Of a stretch of 64,000 nucleotides of DNA, positions 44,733 to 53,271 are shown in pieces. A program made the position numbers and the translations under genes. How positions within the stretch are numbered: the first letter of the stretch is position 1; every line of letters begins with the position of its first letter. This stretch comes from Chitinophagales bacterium (GTDB lineage: Bacteria > Bacteroidota > Bacteroidia > Chitinophagales > Chitinophagaceae): NCBI GenBank assembly GCA_017303855.1, contig JAFLBL010000001.1, forward strand, positions 501,978 through 565,977, given 5' to 3'. Under the pieces are notes generated by a model. The model worked only from the letters and a program-made list of their open reading frames with translations, was not told the DNA's origin and ran no database searches.

Positions 44733-45075
44733 GCTTTCGATGCTTCACACCCCACTCTACCATCTTATCCAGCACTTCATTCAGTGTTCGTGCTGAAGGG
44801 GTCAGTTCATATTCGATGGTCACCGGTTGGGTATCGTACACCGTACGAACTACGATCCCGTTCAGCTCGAGTTCTTTCAGCTCTTTCGATAGCATCCGCG
44901 GCGTAATCCCCTGGATATTGCGCTGTATCTCCGTAAACCGCTTTTTATTGAACAATAAAGAACCAATAATCGGCAGTTTCCATTTACCGCTGACTACATT
45001 GAGCGTGTCATTCACCGCCAGTACGAACTGAACCGGGCAGGCTTTAACTTCTTTCAGGCTGGAGGCGCGTACCAT
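44704..45075 (-). CDS. HxlR family winged-helix transcriptional regulator
   Basis: 123 aa. Winged helix of the HxlR/MarR-like type: CPVQFVLAVNDTLNVVSGKWKLPIIGSLLF with the first strand, FTEIQRNIQGITPRMLSKELKELELNGIVVRTVY as recognition part and wing. Cys near the N-terminus (CPVQ) is common in redox-sensing members. It is divergent from an NmrA-like reductase gene with a 38-bp palindrome between them, so it probably controls both genes. The last few residues are encoded by a heptad repeat. Confidence 0.92.
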   Translation of the reverse strand: MVRASSLKEVKACPVQFVLAVNDTLNVVSGKWKLPIIGSLLFNKKRFTEIQRNIQGITPRMLSKELKELELNGIVVRTVYDTQPVTIEYELTPSARTLNEVLDKMVEWGVKHRKQSGVGSRWS

Positions 45076-45090
45076 AGTCTGTAAATAAGA

Positions 45091-45128
45091 TAGTATACAA
45101 TAGTATAGTGCTATACATTTGTATACTA
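45091..45128. promoter_or_regulatory. 38-bp palindromic operator between hxlR-type and reductase genes
   Basis: The outer arms TAGTATACAA (45091-45100) and TTGTATACTA (45119-45128) are exact inverse complements. An inner GTATAG-TG-CTATAC (45103-45116) shares the symmetry. Of 19 pairs, 16 match. It lies 15 nt before the regulator start, as expected for a dimer site of the adjacent HxlR protein. Confidence 0.8.
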
Positions 45129-45153
45129 CTATACTTTATATAGCAAAGGTAGA

Positions 45154-45161
45154 TAATTTTG
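45154..45161 (+). promoter_or_regulatory. -7 promoter element of the reductase gene
   Basis: TAATTTTG matches the Bacteroidota TAnnTTTG element exactly and lies 23 nt before the ATG at 45185. This supports that start over the upstream in-frame TTG/ATG. No clear -33 element was seen. Confidence 0.55.
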
Positions 45162-45184
45162 TGTCTTCAAAAAAAACAAATAAC

Positions 45185-46063
45185 ATGAAGATCTTAGTTA
45201 CAGGGGCCACCGGCCATTTTGGAAAAGCCAATATTGACCTGCTGCTTAAAAAAGGATACCCGGCAACATCCATTGCCGCACTGGTACGTGATGAAAGTAA
45301 AGCCGGATCAATTAAAGCAACCGGGGTTGAAATCCGTACCGGCGATTATGAGGATTATTCATCACTGGTAAAAGCTTTCTCCGGTATCGATAAACTGTTG
45401 CTGGTTTCGTCTAATGACCTGAATAACCGCAGCGCCCAACAGGCCAATGCAGTCAAAGCTGCCCGTGAGGCCGGGGTAAATTATATTCTCTATACCAGTT
45501 TTGTGCGTAAAGATGAGTCGGAGGCCTCCCCCATCGCCTTTGTGTCGCAGTCCCACATCGCAACTGAAGAACTGATCCGGGAAAGCGGCCTTGCTTACAC
45601 GATTTTCCGGAACAATCTGTACCTCGACTATGTACCCGTATTCATAGGCGATAAAGTACTGGAAAACGGGATTTACTGGCCGGCCGGTACCACCCCCGGT
45701 GCCTATGCACTCCGTGAAGAAATGGCCGAATCGGCTGCCAATGTGCTGACCGGCAACGGCCATGAAAACAAAACATACAACATTTCCAATACGCGAAGCT
45801 GGACGTTTCAGGAAGTAGCCGGCCTGATCAGTAAAATAACCGGAAAAGAAATCAGCTATTTCAGTCCGTCACAGCAGGAATACAAGTCAACACTTTCACA
45901 GGCAGGTGTACCCGGACAATACATAACCATGTTTGCCGGCTTTGCAGAAGCCATCCGGCTTGGTGAATTTGACAGTGCGGCTGATTCGGATCTCGACACT
46001 CTACTAGGAAGGACCCCCACCAGCCTGGAAGCATATCTGGAAAAAGTGTATGGCAACAGGTGA
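45185..46063 (+). CDS. NmrA-like NAD(P)H-binding reductase (QOR2-type SDR)
   Basis: About 292 aa from the ATG at 45185. The Rossmann glycine motif is VTGATGHFGKANIDLLLKKG, followed by ALVRDESKAG, the NADP site. Later signatures NYILYTSFVRKD and TAEELIRESGLAYTIFRNN match the QOR2/NmrA-like family, which reduces quinones or senses NADP. The family members are often adjacent to HxlR regulators and are induced by reactive compounds, which fits the gene order. The substrate is not known. Confidence 0.9.
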   Translation: MKILVTGATGHFGKANIDLLLKKGYPATSIAALVRDESKAGSIKATGVEIRTGDYEDYSSLVKAFSGIDKLLLVSSNDLNNRSAQQANAVKAAREAGVNYILYTSFVRKDESEASPIAFVSQSHIATEELIRESGLAYTIFRNNLYLDYVPVFIGDKVLENGIYWPAGTTPGAYALREEMAESAANVLTGNGHENKTYNISNTRSWTFQEVAGLISKITGKEISYFSPSQQEYKSTLSQAGVPGQYITMFAGFAEAIRLGEFDSAADSDLDTLLGRTPTSLEAYLEKVYGNR

Positions 46064-46097
46064 ACGACAGGAGAAAACTGCAACAGGAATTAATACA

Positions 46098-46123
46098 AGA
46101 CAGCATCCTCACGGATGCTGTCT
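46098..46123 (+). terminator. Hairpin after the reductase gene
   Basis: A perfect 11-bp stem closes a TCAC tetraloop 35 nt after the stop; the T-run is weak. Confidence 0.6.
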
Positions 46124-46270
46124 CTGAAAAAGTTCGCATTTGAACCTTAACGCAGTCTTTGTATGGATATCAGATAAAGAATTGTCCTTAGTTAGGGCCG
46201 GTTTAAAACCGGGCTATGTAAAAGTAAACTGAAACAGGCAATAAACAGTATAATTTTTTAAAATAATCAG

Positions 46271-46300
46271 CGAACAATACCTGCTGCAGGGTATTGTTCG
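46271..46300. repeat. Inverted repeat CGAACAATACC/GGTATTGTTCG
   Basis: A perfect 11-bp inverted repeat around TGCTGCAG, 71 nt before the start of the next gene. It may be a regulator site, or an RNA stem. Confidence 0.5.
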
Positions 46301-46370
46301 TAGTTCAGAATTACCGAATTTCAGGAATTACCTGTTGGCGACAATTCCAACATAAGCGTAATTACGTACT

Positions 46371-46898
46371 ATGCATAAGTTGCTGTTCCCGCTGCTCTTC
46401 GCTTTTTCATCACCACTATATGTTCAGGCGCAGCATTGTCCGTTTGACGGAGGTGTTATTGTCGTGATAAAACTTACCGGTCCGGACGGAAGGCCTGTAA
46501 CCAATGCCGCCGGCAGGATTTTCCTGGCAGAACAACCAAATCCCAAAGCAGACTCCTGTACTTATGCCAATGAACTGCTGCAACTTCCCTTTGACCTGCC
46601 GCAGAAAAATCTCGTGGAAAAATACAGCGGTACCTGGGAAGAAAGGGCTTCACTTTACCTGAAGGATTGTATATTCAACCAACCCGGTTATTTTGTTGTG
46701 GTACTGAACCATGCACAACATCGCTGTATGGTATCCGTAAACGGCAACTACAGATACGATGACCGGCATTTTGATATTCGCCGGATCAGTGATACGGAAA
46801 ACAAACTACTCGGCAAGGTACCGGCAAACCGGCTATATCCGCTCTGTACGGCCACCGGAAAATGGTCCAGAATTGAAGCCATCGAAATCAGTCTGTGA
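46371..46898 (+). CDS. Hypothetical secreted protein, 175 aa
   Basis: Not recognised. It has a signal peptide (LFPLLFAFSSPLYVQAQ) and three Cys residues. The first beta-strands, GVIVVIKLTGPDGRPVTNAAGRIFLAE, look like a CnaB/transthyretin-like segment. A small beta domain with FDIRRISDTENK follows. It is probably periplasmic or surface-located. No partner is evident; it ends 4 bases from the convergent next gene. Confidence 0.65.
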   Translation: MHKLLFPLLFAFSSPLYVQAQHCPFDGGVIVVIKLTGPDGRPVTNAAGRIFLAEQPNPKADSCTYANELLQLPFDLPQKNLVEKYSGTWEERASLYLKDCIFNQPGYFVVVLNHAQHRCMVSVNGNYRYDDRHFDIRRISDTENKLLGKVPANRLYPLCTATGKWSRIEAIEISL

Positions 46899-46902
46899 GC
46901 AC

Positions 46903-48450
46903 TTATTTTCGTTTCCCCAATAAAAATTTTTCGCGGATTACATCCTGTACATGCACGCCACTGATCTTGCTCTCGAGCCAGGAAATAACATCGAGATAGG
47001 CAAATGTGCGTGCTTCAAGCGGATTGCCTTCATATTTCCGGAGTTTGCCCAGCAGCTTTTCAAATTCAGGCTTCAACGCATGGGCGCCCACATGGAAGGA
47101 ACGCCGGAGAAAATCAAAGATTTCTTCCTCCACTTTACTCAGGTTGCCCATTTTGGCCATATACCGGTACACGGATTTGATCAGGTATTCCAGCAGCTCA
47201 AAATTACCCAGTTCATAATGCGCAATCAGGTGGAGCAACCGGGCATAGCCTTGCAGATCGGTCCGGAGATCGCCTTTCTGATTGATGATCCGGTTGAGAT
47301 AATCAATGGCTTTTTCATTATTCCCGCTGCCAAAATACAATGACGCGATCTTATAATAAAAGACCAGTACCCGGTGCGTATCCAGGTAAAGCCCATACTC
47401 CTTGAGCATGTCTTCCAGGAAAGGAACCAGCCGGAGTCCCTTGGTAAATGTGCCCCTTAAAAAGTAGAGATTGAGCCGGGCAGTATATAAATACTGATAG
47501 GCCAGTATCCGGTTATTCTCATTTTCTTCCAGGTATTTCTGTTTTACAAAGGCCTCAAACTGTTTAATACTGGTCGCCAGCTGTTCCTCATTGAGCAGGG
47601 CAAATTCCGCACTCATGAGATTATGCATCCCCTTAATATAATTGGCCGTTTCCACTTTCAGCAATCCGGGGAAATCGGCGAACAGGCTGACCCATCGTTT
47701 TGAATATGTATAATACTCCTCAAAATCCTGGCGTATAAACGCATACCAAACATAGGCCTGGTATAAATACAGCTGTTCATAAAAACCCGATGCCTGACTG
47801 GTACCCGGCGGCAGGTGTTTATCAAAAAATGATTTGGCACTTTTCAGATCCTTTTCATTCCGGGCATGACCGTGTTTAATATACCAGCTATAGAGCTGAA
47901 GGGCCAGGTTAGAAAGATTGTTTACCAGGGTCAGTTGCGCATTTACCGCTTCCGATTCATCGGTTAACCGGTCCGCCCGGTCCTGCATGCTGCGGGTAAT
48001 ATATAATGTCTCTATTTTCTTTTCAAAAAAAAGTGCCTGTTGCAAAAAAGTCAATTGCTGATAGGCCCTGGCCGTTTCCTTTAACCGTTCCAGCAATTTA
48101 AGACTCTGGAGGTACAGCCCTTTATTAAATAATATACGGGCATGATCCATCTGCTCATGCAGGCGGATATCAATATTATCTTCTTCTTTGATCAGGCGGA
48201 GACTGGATAGAATCTGCTTGTATAAGTTAGCCTTGATATTGGAAAGCTGCTGCTTTTTAATACTTTTCGCCCGTTTCAATATCTGGCTTTCATCATAATC
48301 GCTCATTTTGTCCAGGGCATCAAATAACTGTATGATTTTCAGCTCTTCTGAATCAGTATTCCGCTTTACATATAACTTAAAATTCCGCTTTTCACTCTTT
48401 TCGAGCGACTTCACGAGTTGAAAAAGGCTATCCGTGGAGCGGTTGGGCAT
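46903..48450 (-). CDS. Conserved hypothetical protein of helical repeats, 515 aa
   Basis: A long all-helical protein, with TPR-like segments such as KGLYLQSLKLLERLKETARAYQQL and GNNEKAIDYLNRIINQKGDL. No signal peptide is seen. The N-terminus has a conserved motif SLFQLVKSLEKSEKRNFKLYVKR. It resembles conserved uncharacterised proteins of Bacteroidota; a cytoplasmic scaffold is possible. It is divergent from leuA, sharing a 252-nt upstream region. The function is not known. Confidence 0.75.
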   Translation of the reverse strand: MPNRSTDSLFQLVKSLEKSEKRNFKLYVKRNTDSEELKIIQLFDALDKMSDYDESQILKRAKSIKKQQLSNIKANLYKQILSSLRLIKEEDNIDIRLHEQMDHARILFNKGLYLQSLKLLERLKETARAYQQLTFLQQALFFEKKIETLYITRSMQDRADRLTDESEAVNAQLTLVNNLSNLALQLYSWYIKHGHARNEKDLKSAKSFFDKHLPPGTSQASGFYEQLYLYQAYVWYAFIRQDFEEYYTYSKRWVSLFADFPGLLKVETANYIKGMHNLMSAEFALLNEEQLATSIKQFEAFVKQKYLEENENNRILAYQYLYTARLNLYFLRGTFTKGLRLVPFLEDMLKEYGLYLDTHRVLVFYYKIASLYFGSGNNEKAIDYLNRIINQKGDLRTDLQGYARLLHLIAHYELGNFELLEYLIKSVYRYMAKMGNLSKVEEEIFDFLRRSFHVGAHALKPEFEKLLGKLRKYEGNPLEARTFAYLDVISWLESKISGVHVQDVIREKFLLGKRK

Positions 48451-48702
48451 CGTAATTAATTTTTTGTCAAATCCTTTACTGGCAAGGGTTTTAGCGGAAT
48501 ACAGCGAGTTTAAAAGATGTAATTCAACCTCTATTTTGTTTTTCCCGGGCCGCTGCGTAAGTCTATTTTTAACCCCGCAGGTCGTTTATCCATTTTACCA
48601 GCTGGCCCGCCTGCCCCTGACCGACAGGAAATGCGCACGCGGGTCCGCCAGACAAAAATAAGCCTCCTGCATTTTTTATATCCCTCAATTTATCAATTAT
48701 TT

Positions 48703-49872
48703 ATGGCTGAAGGAAAAGTTTTCATCTTTGATACCACGCTCCGCGACGGAGAACAGGTGCCGGGCTGTAAGCTGAACACCAAGGAAAAACTGGAACTCGC
48801 AATGGAACTCGAGGACCTGGGCGTGGATATTATTGAAGCCGGCTTCCCGATTTCGTCACCCGGCGATTTTGAATCGGTGAACCAGATTGCCCGTACCATC
48901 AAAAATGCCACCGTATGCGGACTGAGCCGCGCGGTTCAGAAAGATATTGAAGTAGCTGCCGAAGCCCTTCGGCATGCCCCCCGCAGAAGAATACATACAG
49001 GCATCGGCACTTCCGATTACCACATAAAATCAAAATTCAACTCCACCCGGGAAGATATTCTGGAGCGGGCTGTACAATGTGTAAAGTGGGCAAGAAATTA
49101 TACCGATGATGTGGAGTTTTATGCCGAAGACGCAGGTCGTACAGACAATGAATATTTAGCCCGTGTGGTGGAAGCAGTGATCAAAGCCGGCGCCACTACC
49201 GTGAACATTCCGGATACCACCGGCTATTGCCTGCCTTCTCAATATGGCGAAAAAATGGCTTTTCTCCGGAACAATGTGTCCAATATTGATAAAGCAATCC
49301 TTTCCTGCCATTGCCACAATGACCTTGGTCTTGCAACCGCCAATTCAATTGAAGGGGTGATCAACGGAGCGCGCCAGATTGAATGTACCATCAACGGACT
49401 CGGGGAAAGAGCGGGTAATACTTCACTGGAAGAAGTTGTAATGATCCTGCAACAACACAAGCACCTGAACCTGCATACACGCATTAAGGCTCCCCGGTTG
49501 AATCCGGTCAGCCGCCTGGTGTCTGATATCATGCGTATGCCGGTACAACCCAATAAGGCTATTGTCGGAGCAAATGCTTTCTCTCATTCATCCGGCATTC
49601 ATCAGGATGGATTCCTGAAAGACGCACAGACTTATGAAATCATTAACCCGGAAGAAGTAGGCGCCGACAGTTCCAAAATTGTTTTAACCGCCCGAAGCGG
49701 ACGCAGCGCCCTCGCCTATCGTTTTCAGAAACTCGGCTTTCAGTTCGACCGTAATGATGTGGATGTATTGTACAGTGAATTTCTGAAAGTGGCCGACGGT
49801 AAAAAAGAAGTGGAGGATACGGATCTCCATGATATGGCTACCAGTTATCAGCAAAAAACAACCATCGCATAA
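48703..49872 (+). CDS. leuA: 2-isopropylmalate synthase, short form
   Basis: First committed step of leucine synthesis: 2-oxoisovalerate and acetyl-CoA give 2-isopropylmalate. The ATG at 48703 ([20 protein letters not shown]) starts at the TIM-barrel active site. Further signatures are [20 protein letters not shown] [12 protein letters not shown] (metal His), [15 protein letters not shown] and [11 protein letters not shown]. At 389 aa it is shorter than the ~510-aa form and ends before the C-terminal leucine-binding domain. Feedback inhibition at that site is therefore unlikely. It starts the leuACDB operon, with leuC 9 nt later. Confidence 0.92.
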   Translation: MAEGKVFIFDTTLRDGEQVPGCKLNTKEKLELAMELEDLGVDIIEAGFPISSPGDFESVNQIARTIKNATVCGLSRAVQKDIEVAAEALRHAPRRRIHTGIGTSDYHIKSKFNSTREDILERAVQCVKWARNYTDDVEFYAEDAGRTDNEYLARVVEAVIKAGATTVNIPDTTGYCLPSQYGEKMAFLRNNVSNIDKAILSCHCHNDLGLATANSIEGVINGARQIECTINGLGERAGNTSLEEVVMILQQHKHLNLHTRIKAPRLNPVSRLVSDIMRMPVQPNKAIVGANAFSHSSGIHQDGFLKDAQTYEIINPEEVGADSSKIVLTARSGRSALAYRFQKLGFQFDRNDVDVLYSEFLKVADGKKEVEDTDLHDMATSYQQKTTIA

Positions 49873-49881
49873 TTTCCATTC

Positions 49882-51282
49882 ATGGCTAAAACATTATTTG
49901 AAAAAATCTGGGAAAAGCATGTCGTGAAAACGATTGAGGATGGCCCTTCGGTTTTGTATATCGATAAACACCTGATTCATGAAGTCACCAGCCCCCAGGC
50001 ATTTACCGGGCTTAATAACCGCGGTATAAAAGTATTCCGGCCGCAGCAGGTGGTGGCTACCGCTGATCACAATGTCCCCACCCTTAATCAGCACCTCCCG
50101 ATCAAAGAAGAACTCAGCCGGAAGCAGGTAGAAGCACTGGTTAAGAATTGCGCCGAACATGGCATCGAATTATATGGCCTTGGACACCCGTTCCAGGGCA
50201 TTGTTCATGTTATAGGACCCGAACTCGGGATTACCCAGCCGGGCATGACCATTGTTTGTGGCGACAGTCATACCTCCACACATGGCGCATTCGGTTCCAT
50301 CGCTTTTGGTATCGGCACCAGTGAAGTGGAAATGGTAATGGCTACCCAATGCCTGATGCAAAGTCGCCCGAAACTGATGCGTATCACGGTAGATGGCACA
50401 TTGAAAAAAGGGGTTGTCTCCAAAGATATTGTCCTCTATATCCTGTCAAAAATTTCTGCCAGCGGTGCTACCGGCTATGCCGTGGAATTCGCCGGTTCCG
50501 CTATACAATCGCTGAGTATGGAAGCCCGTATGACCATCTGTAATATGAGCATTGAAATGGGTGGCCGTTGCGGACTCATCGCACCGGATGAAACCACATT
50601 CAGCTATGTAAAAGGACGTCAGTTTGCTCCTCAGGGTGCTGAATGGGATAAGAAGCTTGCTGACTGGAAAATGCTCTTTAGCGATGCCGATGCAGTTTTT
50701 GATAAAGAATACCATTTTGATGCCGCCGATATACAACCAATGATAACCTACGGTACTAATCCGGGTATGGGTATTGGTGTAAGTGATAACATTCCGGTTG
50801 CGGAGACGGTTCATGAAAGTGATCGTTCCGGCCTGAATAAATCGCTGGCCTATATGGGATTGAAAGAAGGCACTCCCATCAAAGGACAGAAAATCGATTA
50901 TGTGTTTATTGGCAGCTGTACCAACTCACGCATTGAAGACCTGCGGATGGTAGCCTCGTTCGTAAAAGGGAAGAAAAAGGCGGAAGAAGTTGAAGTCTGG
51001 ATCGTGCCGGGCAGCAAACAGGTGGAAGCGATGGCTATAGAGGAAGGCATCGATAAAGTATTTGAAGAAGCCGGCTTTATGCTTCGTCAGCCCGGTTGTT
51101 CCGCCTGCCTGGGAATGAATGAGGACAAAATACCTGCCGGAAAATATTGTATCAGTGCATCGAACCGTAACTTTGAAGGAAGACAGGGTGCTGGCGCCAG
51201 AACCTTACTGGCCAGTCCCCTGACTGCTGCAGCAGCGGCCATTACAGGTGTGGTATCGGATGTACGGGAATTAATGAACTAA
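49882..51282 (+). CDS. leuC: 3-isopropylmalate dehydratase large subunit
   Basis: 466 aa. It isomerises 2- to 3-isopropylmalate with LeuD and a [4Fe-4S] cluster. The signatures are [25 protein letters not shown], the cluster cysteine in [14 protein letters not shown], and [13 protein letters not shown] for the CxxC pair. Length and order (leuA-leuC-leuD-leuB) are standard. The leuD start follows 3 nt after its stop, so translation is coupled. Confidence 0.97.
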   Translation: MAKTLFEKIWEKHVVKTIEDGPSVLYIDKHLIHEVTSPQAFTGLNNRGIKVFRPQQVVATADHNVPTLNQHLPIKEELSRKQVEALVKNCAEHGIELYGLGHPFQGIVHVIGPELGITQPGMTIVCGDSHTSTHGAFGSIAFGIGTSEVEMVMATQCLMQSRPKLMRITVDGTLKKGVVSKDIVLYILSKISASGATGYAVEFAGSAIQSLSMEARMTICNMSIEMGGRCGLIAPDETTFSYVKGRQFAPQGAEWDKKLADWKMLFSDADAVFDKEYHFDAADIQPMITYGTNPGMGIGVSDNIPVAETVHESDRSGLNKSLAYMGLKEGTPIKGQKIDYVFIGSCTNSRIEDLRMVASFVKGKKKAEEVEVWIVPGSKQVEAMAIEEGIDKVFEEAGFMLRQPGCSACLGMNEDKIPAGKYCISASNRNFEGRQGAGARTLLASPLTAAAAAITGVVSDVRELMN

Positions 51283-51285
51283 GTA

Positions 51286-51870
51286 ATGAAAGCACTGACT
51301 ACTATACAAAGCCGTTTTGTACCAATCAATATTGAGAATATTGATACAGACCAGATCATACCCGCCCGGTTTTTAAAAGCCACCACTAAAGACGGATTCG
51401 GTAAAAATTTATTCCGCGACTGGCGGTATGAAAAAGATGACGAAACAAACCCCCATGCCGACTTCCCGCTGAATCAATCACAGTACAGCGGAGAGATACT
51501 GGTTGCCGGAAAAAATTTCGGTTGTGGTTCTTCGCGTGAACACGCGGCCTGGTCAATCCTCGATTATGGGTTCCGGGTGGTGGTATCCAGTTTCTTCGCC
51601 GACATTTTTAAGAACAATGCGCTCAACAATGGAGTGTTGCCGGTACAGGTTAGCGAGGCCTTCCTTGAAAAGATATTTGCACAAGGTCCGGCTACAGAAT
51701 TACTGGTAGACCTGGAAAAACAATCGGTCACAATACTCACCACCGGTGAAAATGAATCTTTTGACATCAACAGTTATAAAAAAACCTGTCTGCTCAACGG
51801 GTACGACGACATCGACTATTTATTGAGCATTAAACCAGCGATTGAACTATTTGAAACCGAAAGAAGATAA
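51286..51870 (+). CDS. leuD: 3-isopropylmalate dehydratase small subunit
   Basis: 194 aa, the swivel-domain partner of LeuC. The signatures are [17 protein letters not shown] and [25 protein letters not shown], which carry the substrate-binding Ser-Arg loop. Spacing is 3 nt after leuC and 5 nt before leuB. Confidence 0.97.
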   Translation: MKALTTIQSRFVPINIENIDTDQIIPARFLKATTKDGFGKNLFRDWRYEKDDETNPHADFPLNQSQYSGEILVAGKNFGCGSSREHAAWSILDYGFRVVVSSFFADIFKNNALNNGVLPVQVSEAFLEKIFAQGPATELLVDLEKQSVTILTTGENESFDINSYKKTCLLNGYDDIDYLLSIKPAIELFETERR

Positions 51871-51875
51871 CAACT

Positions 51876-52991
51876 ATGAAAAAGAAAATTGCCGTAATTG
51901 AAGGAGATGGTATTGGTCCGGAAGTAACCAAACAAGCCATCCGCGTACTGGATGCGATTGCCGCTTCATTCAACCATGAATTTGAGTACAGCTATAACCT
52001 GATGGGTGCCGATGCCATCGACAAAACCGGCAATCCCCTGCCGGACGAAACAATTGACACCTGCCTGAACAGTGATGCAATTCTGTTTGGCGCTATCGGG
52101 CATCCGAAATATGACAATGACCCCACAGCCAAAGTACGGCCGGAACAAGGGCTGCTGAAATTGCGCAAGTCCTTACAGTTATATGCGAATATCCGCCCGG
52201 TAAGTACTTACTCTTCCCTTTTCCATTTGTCGCCATTGAAAAGCAAACAGATTGAAGGGGTAGACTTTGTGATCTACCGCGAACTTACCGGTGGAATTTA
52301 TTTTGGGAAAAAAGAACTGTCCGCTGACGGCACCGAGGCTTCCGATGACTGTGTATACACCCGTGCGGAAATTGAGCGTATCGCTCATCTGGCTTTTCAG
52401 CACGCGCAGAAAAGAAAAAAGAAACTGACGTTGGTGGATAAAGCCAATGTGTTGGAAACATCCCGTCTCTGGCGCAAAGTGGTACAGGAATTGGCCGCTC
52501 AGTACGAAGACGTAACGGTGGATTATATGTTTGTCGACAACGCATCCATGCAGATTATAGTAAACCCGAAACAATTCGATGTAATTCTGACAGAGAACAT
52601 GTTCGGAGATATTATCAGCGATGAAGCCAGTGTGATCAGTGGTTCGCTGGGCTTATTACCTTCCGCCTCCATTGGTAAAGGCGCCGCTTTGTTTGAACCC
52701 ATCCACGGCTCCTACCCGCAGGCTGCAGGTAAAGATATTGCCAATCCGATCGGTTCCATCCTTTCCGCGGCCATGCTCCTTGACCACTTTGATATGAAAG
52801 AGGAAGCGCAACTGGTCCGCGACGCGGTAAACTGGACCCAGCTGAATTCATTTGTAACAAAAGATATTGATCCTGTCAACTTCTATTTCACGTCCACAAT
52901 CGGAGAACTGATCAGCGATTTTGTAAGTGGTAAAATTTCAGGTTCGGTGAATACGGAAAATATCGAGTTGAGAAAATCAACCATCATATAA
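51876..52991 (+). CDS. leuB: 3-isopropylmalate dehydrogenase
   Basis: 371 aa. NAD+-dependent oxidative decarboxylation of 3-isopropylmalate to the keto acid of leucine. The signatures are IEGDGIGPEV near the start, ELTGGIYFGKK, DNASMQIIVNPKQFDVILTENMFGDIISDEAS (the Asp metal ligands) and HGSYPQAAGKDIANPIGSILS. It closes the leu set. A hairpin at 53008-53026 and the ilv attenuator follow. Confidence 0.97.
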   Translation: MKKKIAVIEGDGIGPEVTKQAIRVLDAIAASFNHEFEYSYNLMGADAIDKTGNPLPDETIDTCLNSDAILFGAIGHPKYDNDPTAKVRPEQGLLKLRKSLQLYANIRPVSTYSSLFHLSPLKSKQIEGVDFVIYRELTGGIYFGKKELSADGTEASDDCVYTRAEIERIAHLAFQHAQKRKKKLTLVDKANVLETSRLWRKVVQELAAQYEDVTVDYMFVDNASMQIIVNPKQFDVILTENMFGDIISDEASVISGSLGLLPSASIGKGAALFEPIHGSYPQAAGKDIANPIGSILSAAMLLDHFDMKEEAQLVRDAVNWTQLNSFVTKDIDPVNFYFTSTIGELISDFVSGKISGSVNTENIELRKSTII

Positions 52992-53007
52992 CAGGCAAAA
53001 CAACGAA

Positions 53008-53026
53008 CAGTGGTTCGTCCACTGTG
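53008..53026 (+). terminator. Small hairpin after leuB
   Basis: The stem ACAGTGG/CCACTGT closes TTCGT, 17 nt after the leuB stop, with no T run. It may stabilise the leu mRNA end or separate it from the ilv leader. Confidence 0.4.
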
Positions 53027-53095
53027 AAATAATTATTGCTGCTGAGTTCTTTTATTGAAACGGCGGGTGTATATTTACCGAAGCATACATCCTTT

Positions 53096-53197
53096 ATGTT
53101 GAAGCATTTTAAAAATAGTCATCTACTTCCTGTAACCGCAATTATTATTGTGGTGGTGATTATTATTACTTCTTCAAACGGAGGTGGTGCCTGGTAG
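53096..53197 (+). CDS. Ile/Val-rich attenuator leader peptide (33 aa) of the ilv operon
   Basis: A 33-residue ORF too short for ordinary gene calls, upstream of ilvE. Residues 10-15 are Leu-Leu-Pro-Val-Thr-Ala. Residues 16-24 are three Ile, three Val and three Ile in a row (codons ATT and GTG). It then ends TSSNGGGAW. It contains Leu, Val, Ile and Thr codons, the amino acids made or used by the pathway, and precedes a terminator. That is the arrangement of leader peptides in amino-acid operon attenuation. It has no other protein feature, and its role would be its translation, not its product. Confidence 0.9.
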   Translation: MLKHFKNSHLLPVTAIIIVVVIIITSSNGGGAW

Positions 53198-53252
53198 TAA
53201 TTTAAAAAATCAATATACAGCAACCCGCCTCACAAAAGGCGGGTTTCTTTTT
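53182..53252 (+). promoter_or_regulatory. Transcription attenuator of ilvEDBNCA (antiterminator and terminator)
   Basis: The terminator stem AACCCGCCT (53222-53230) with AGGCGGGTT (53237-53245) closes CACAAA and is followed by a T-rich run ending at 53252, 20 nt before the ilvE ATG. AGGTGG at 53182-53187, near the end of the leader ORF, can pair with CCGCCT (53225-53230, one G.T pair), giving the alternative stem. A ribosome stalled in the Ile/Val run would leave it free and so favour read-through when branched-chain amino acids run low. GGCGGGT at 53062-53068 could also compete for the same arm. Confidence 0.8.
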
Positions 53253-53271
53253 GCCCTACTAAAAAACAAAC

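Larger units (their letters stand above)
46064..46370. other. 307-nt intergenic region with three hairpins
   Basis: Between the reductase gene and the next hypothetical gene it holds hairpins at 46098-46123 (AGACAGCATCC/GGATGCTGTCT), 46198-46212 (CCGGTTT-A-AAACCGG) and 46271-46300 (CGAACAATACC/GGTATTGTTCG). The first is likely the reductase terminator. No RNA gene was recognised. Confidence 0.5.

Noticed and set aside
46198..46212. CCGGTTT-A-AAACCGG as an operator
   Set aside because: It is short and isolated with no nearby regulator. Left as a possible hairpin only.
48451..48702. Attenuator or Leu-rich leader upstream of leuA
   Set aside because: A GC-rich stem (GGCCCGC with a bulged GCGGGTCC) is possible, but no T run follows and no separate Leu-rich ORF is present. 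The Leu residues upstream are in frame with leuA and end in its ATG.
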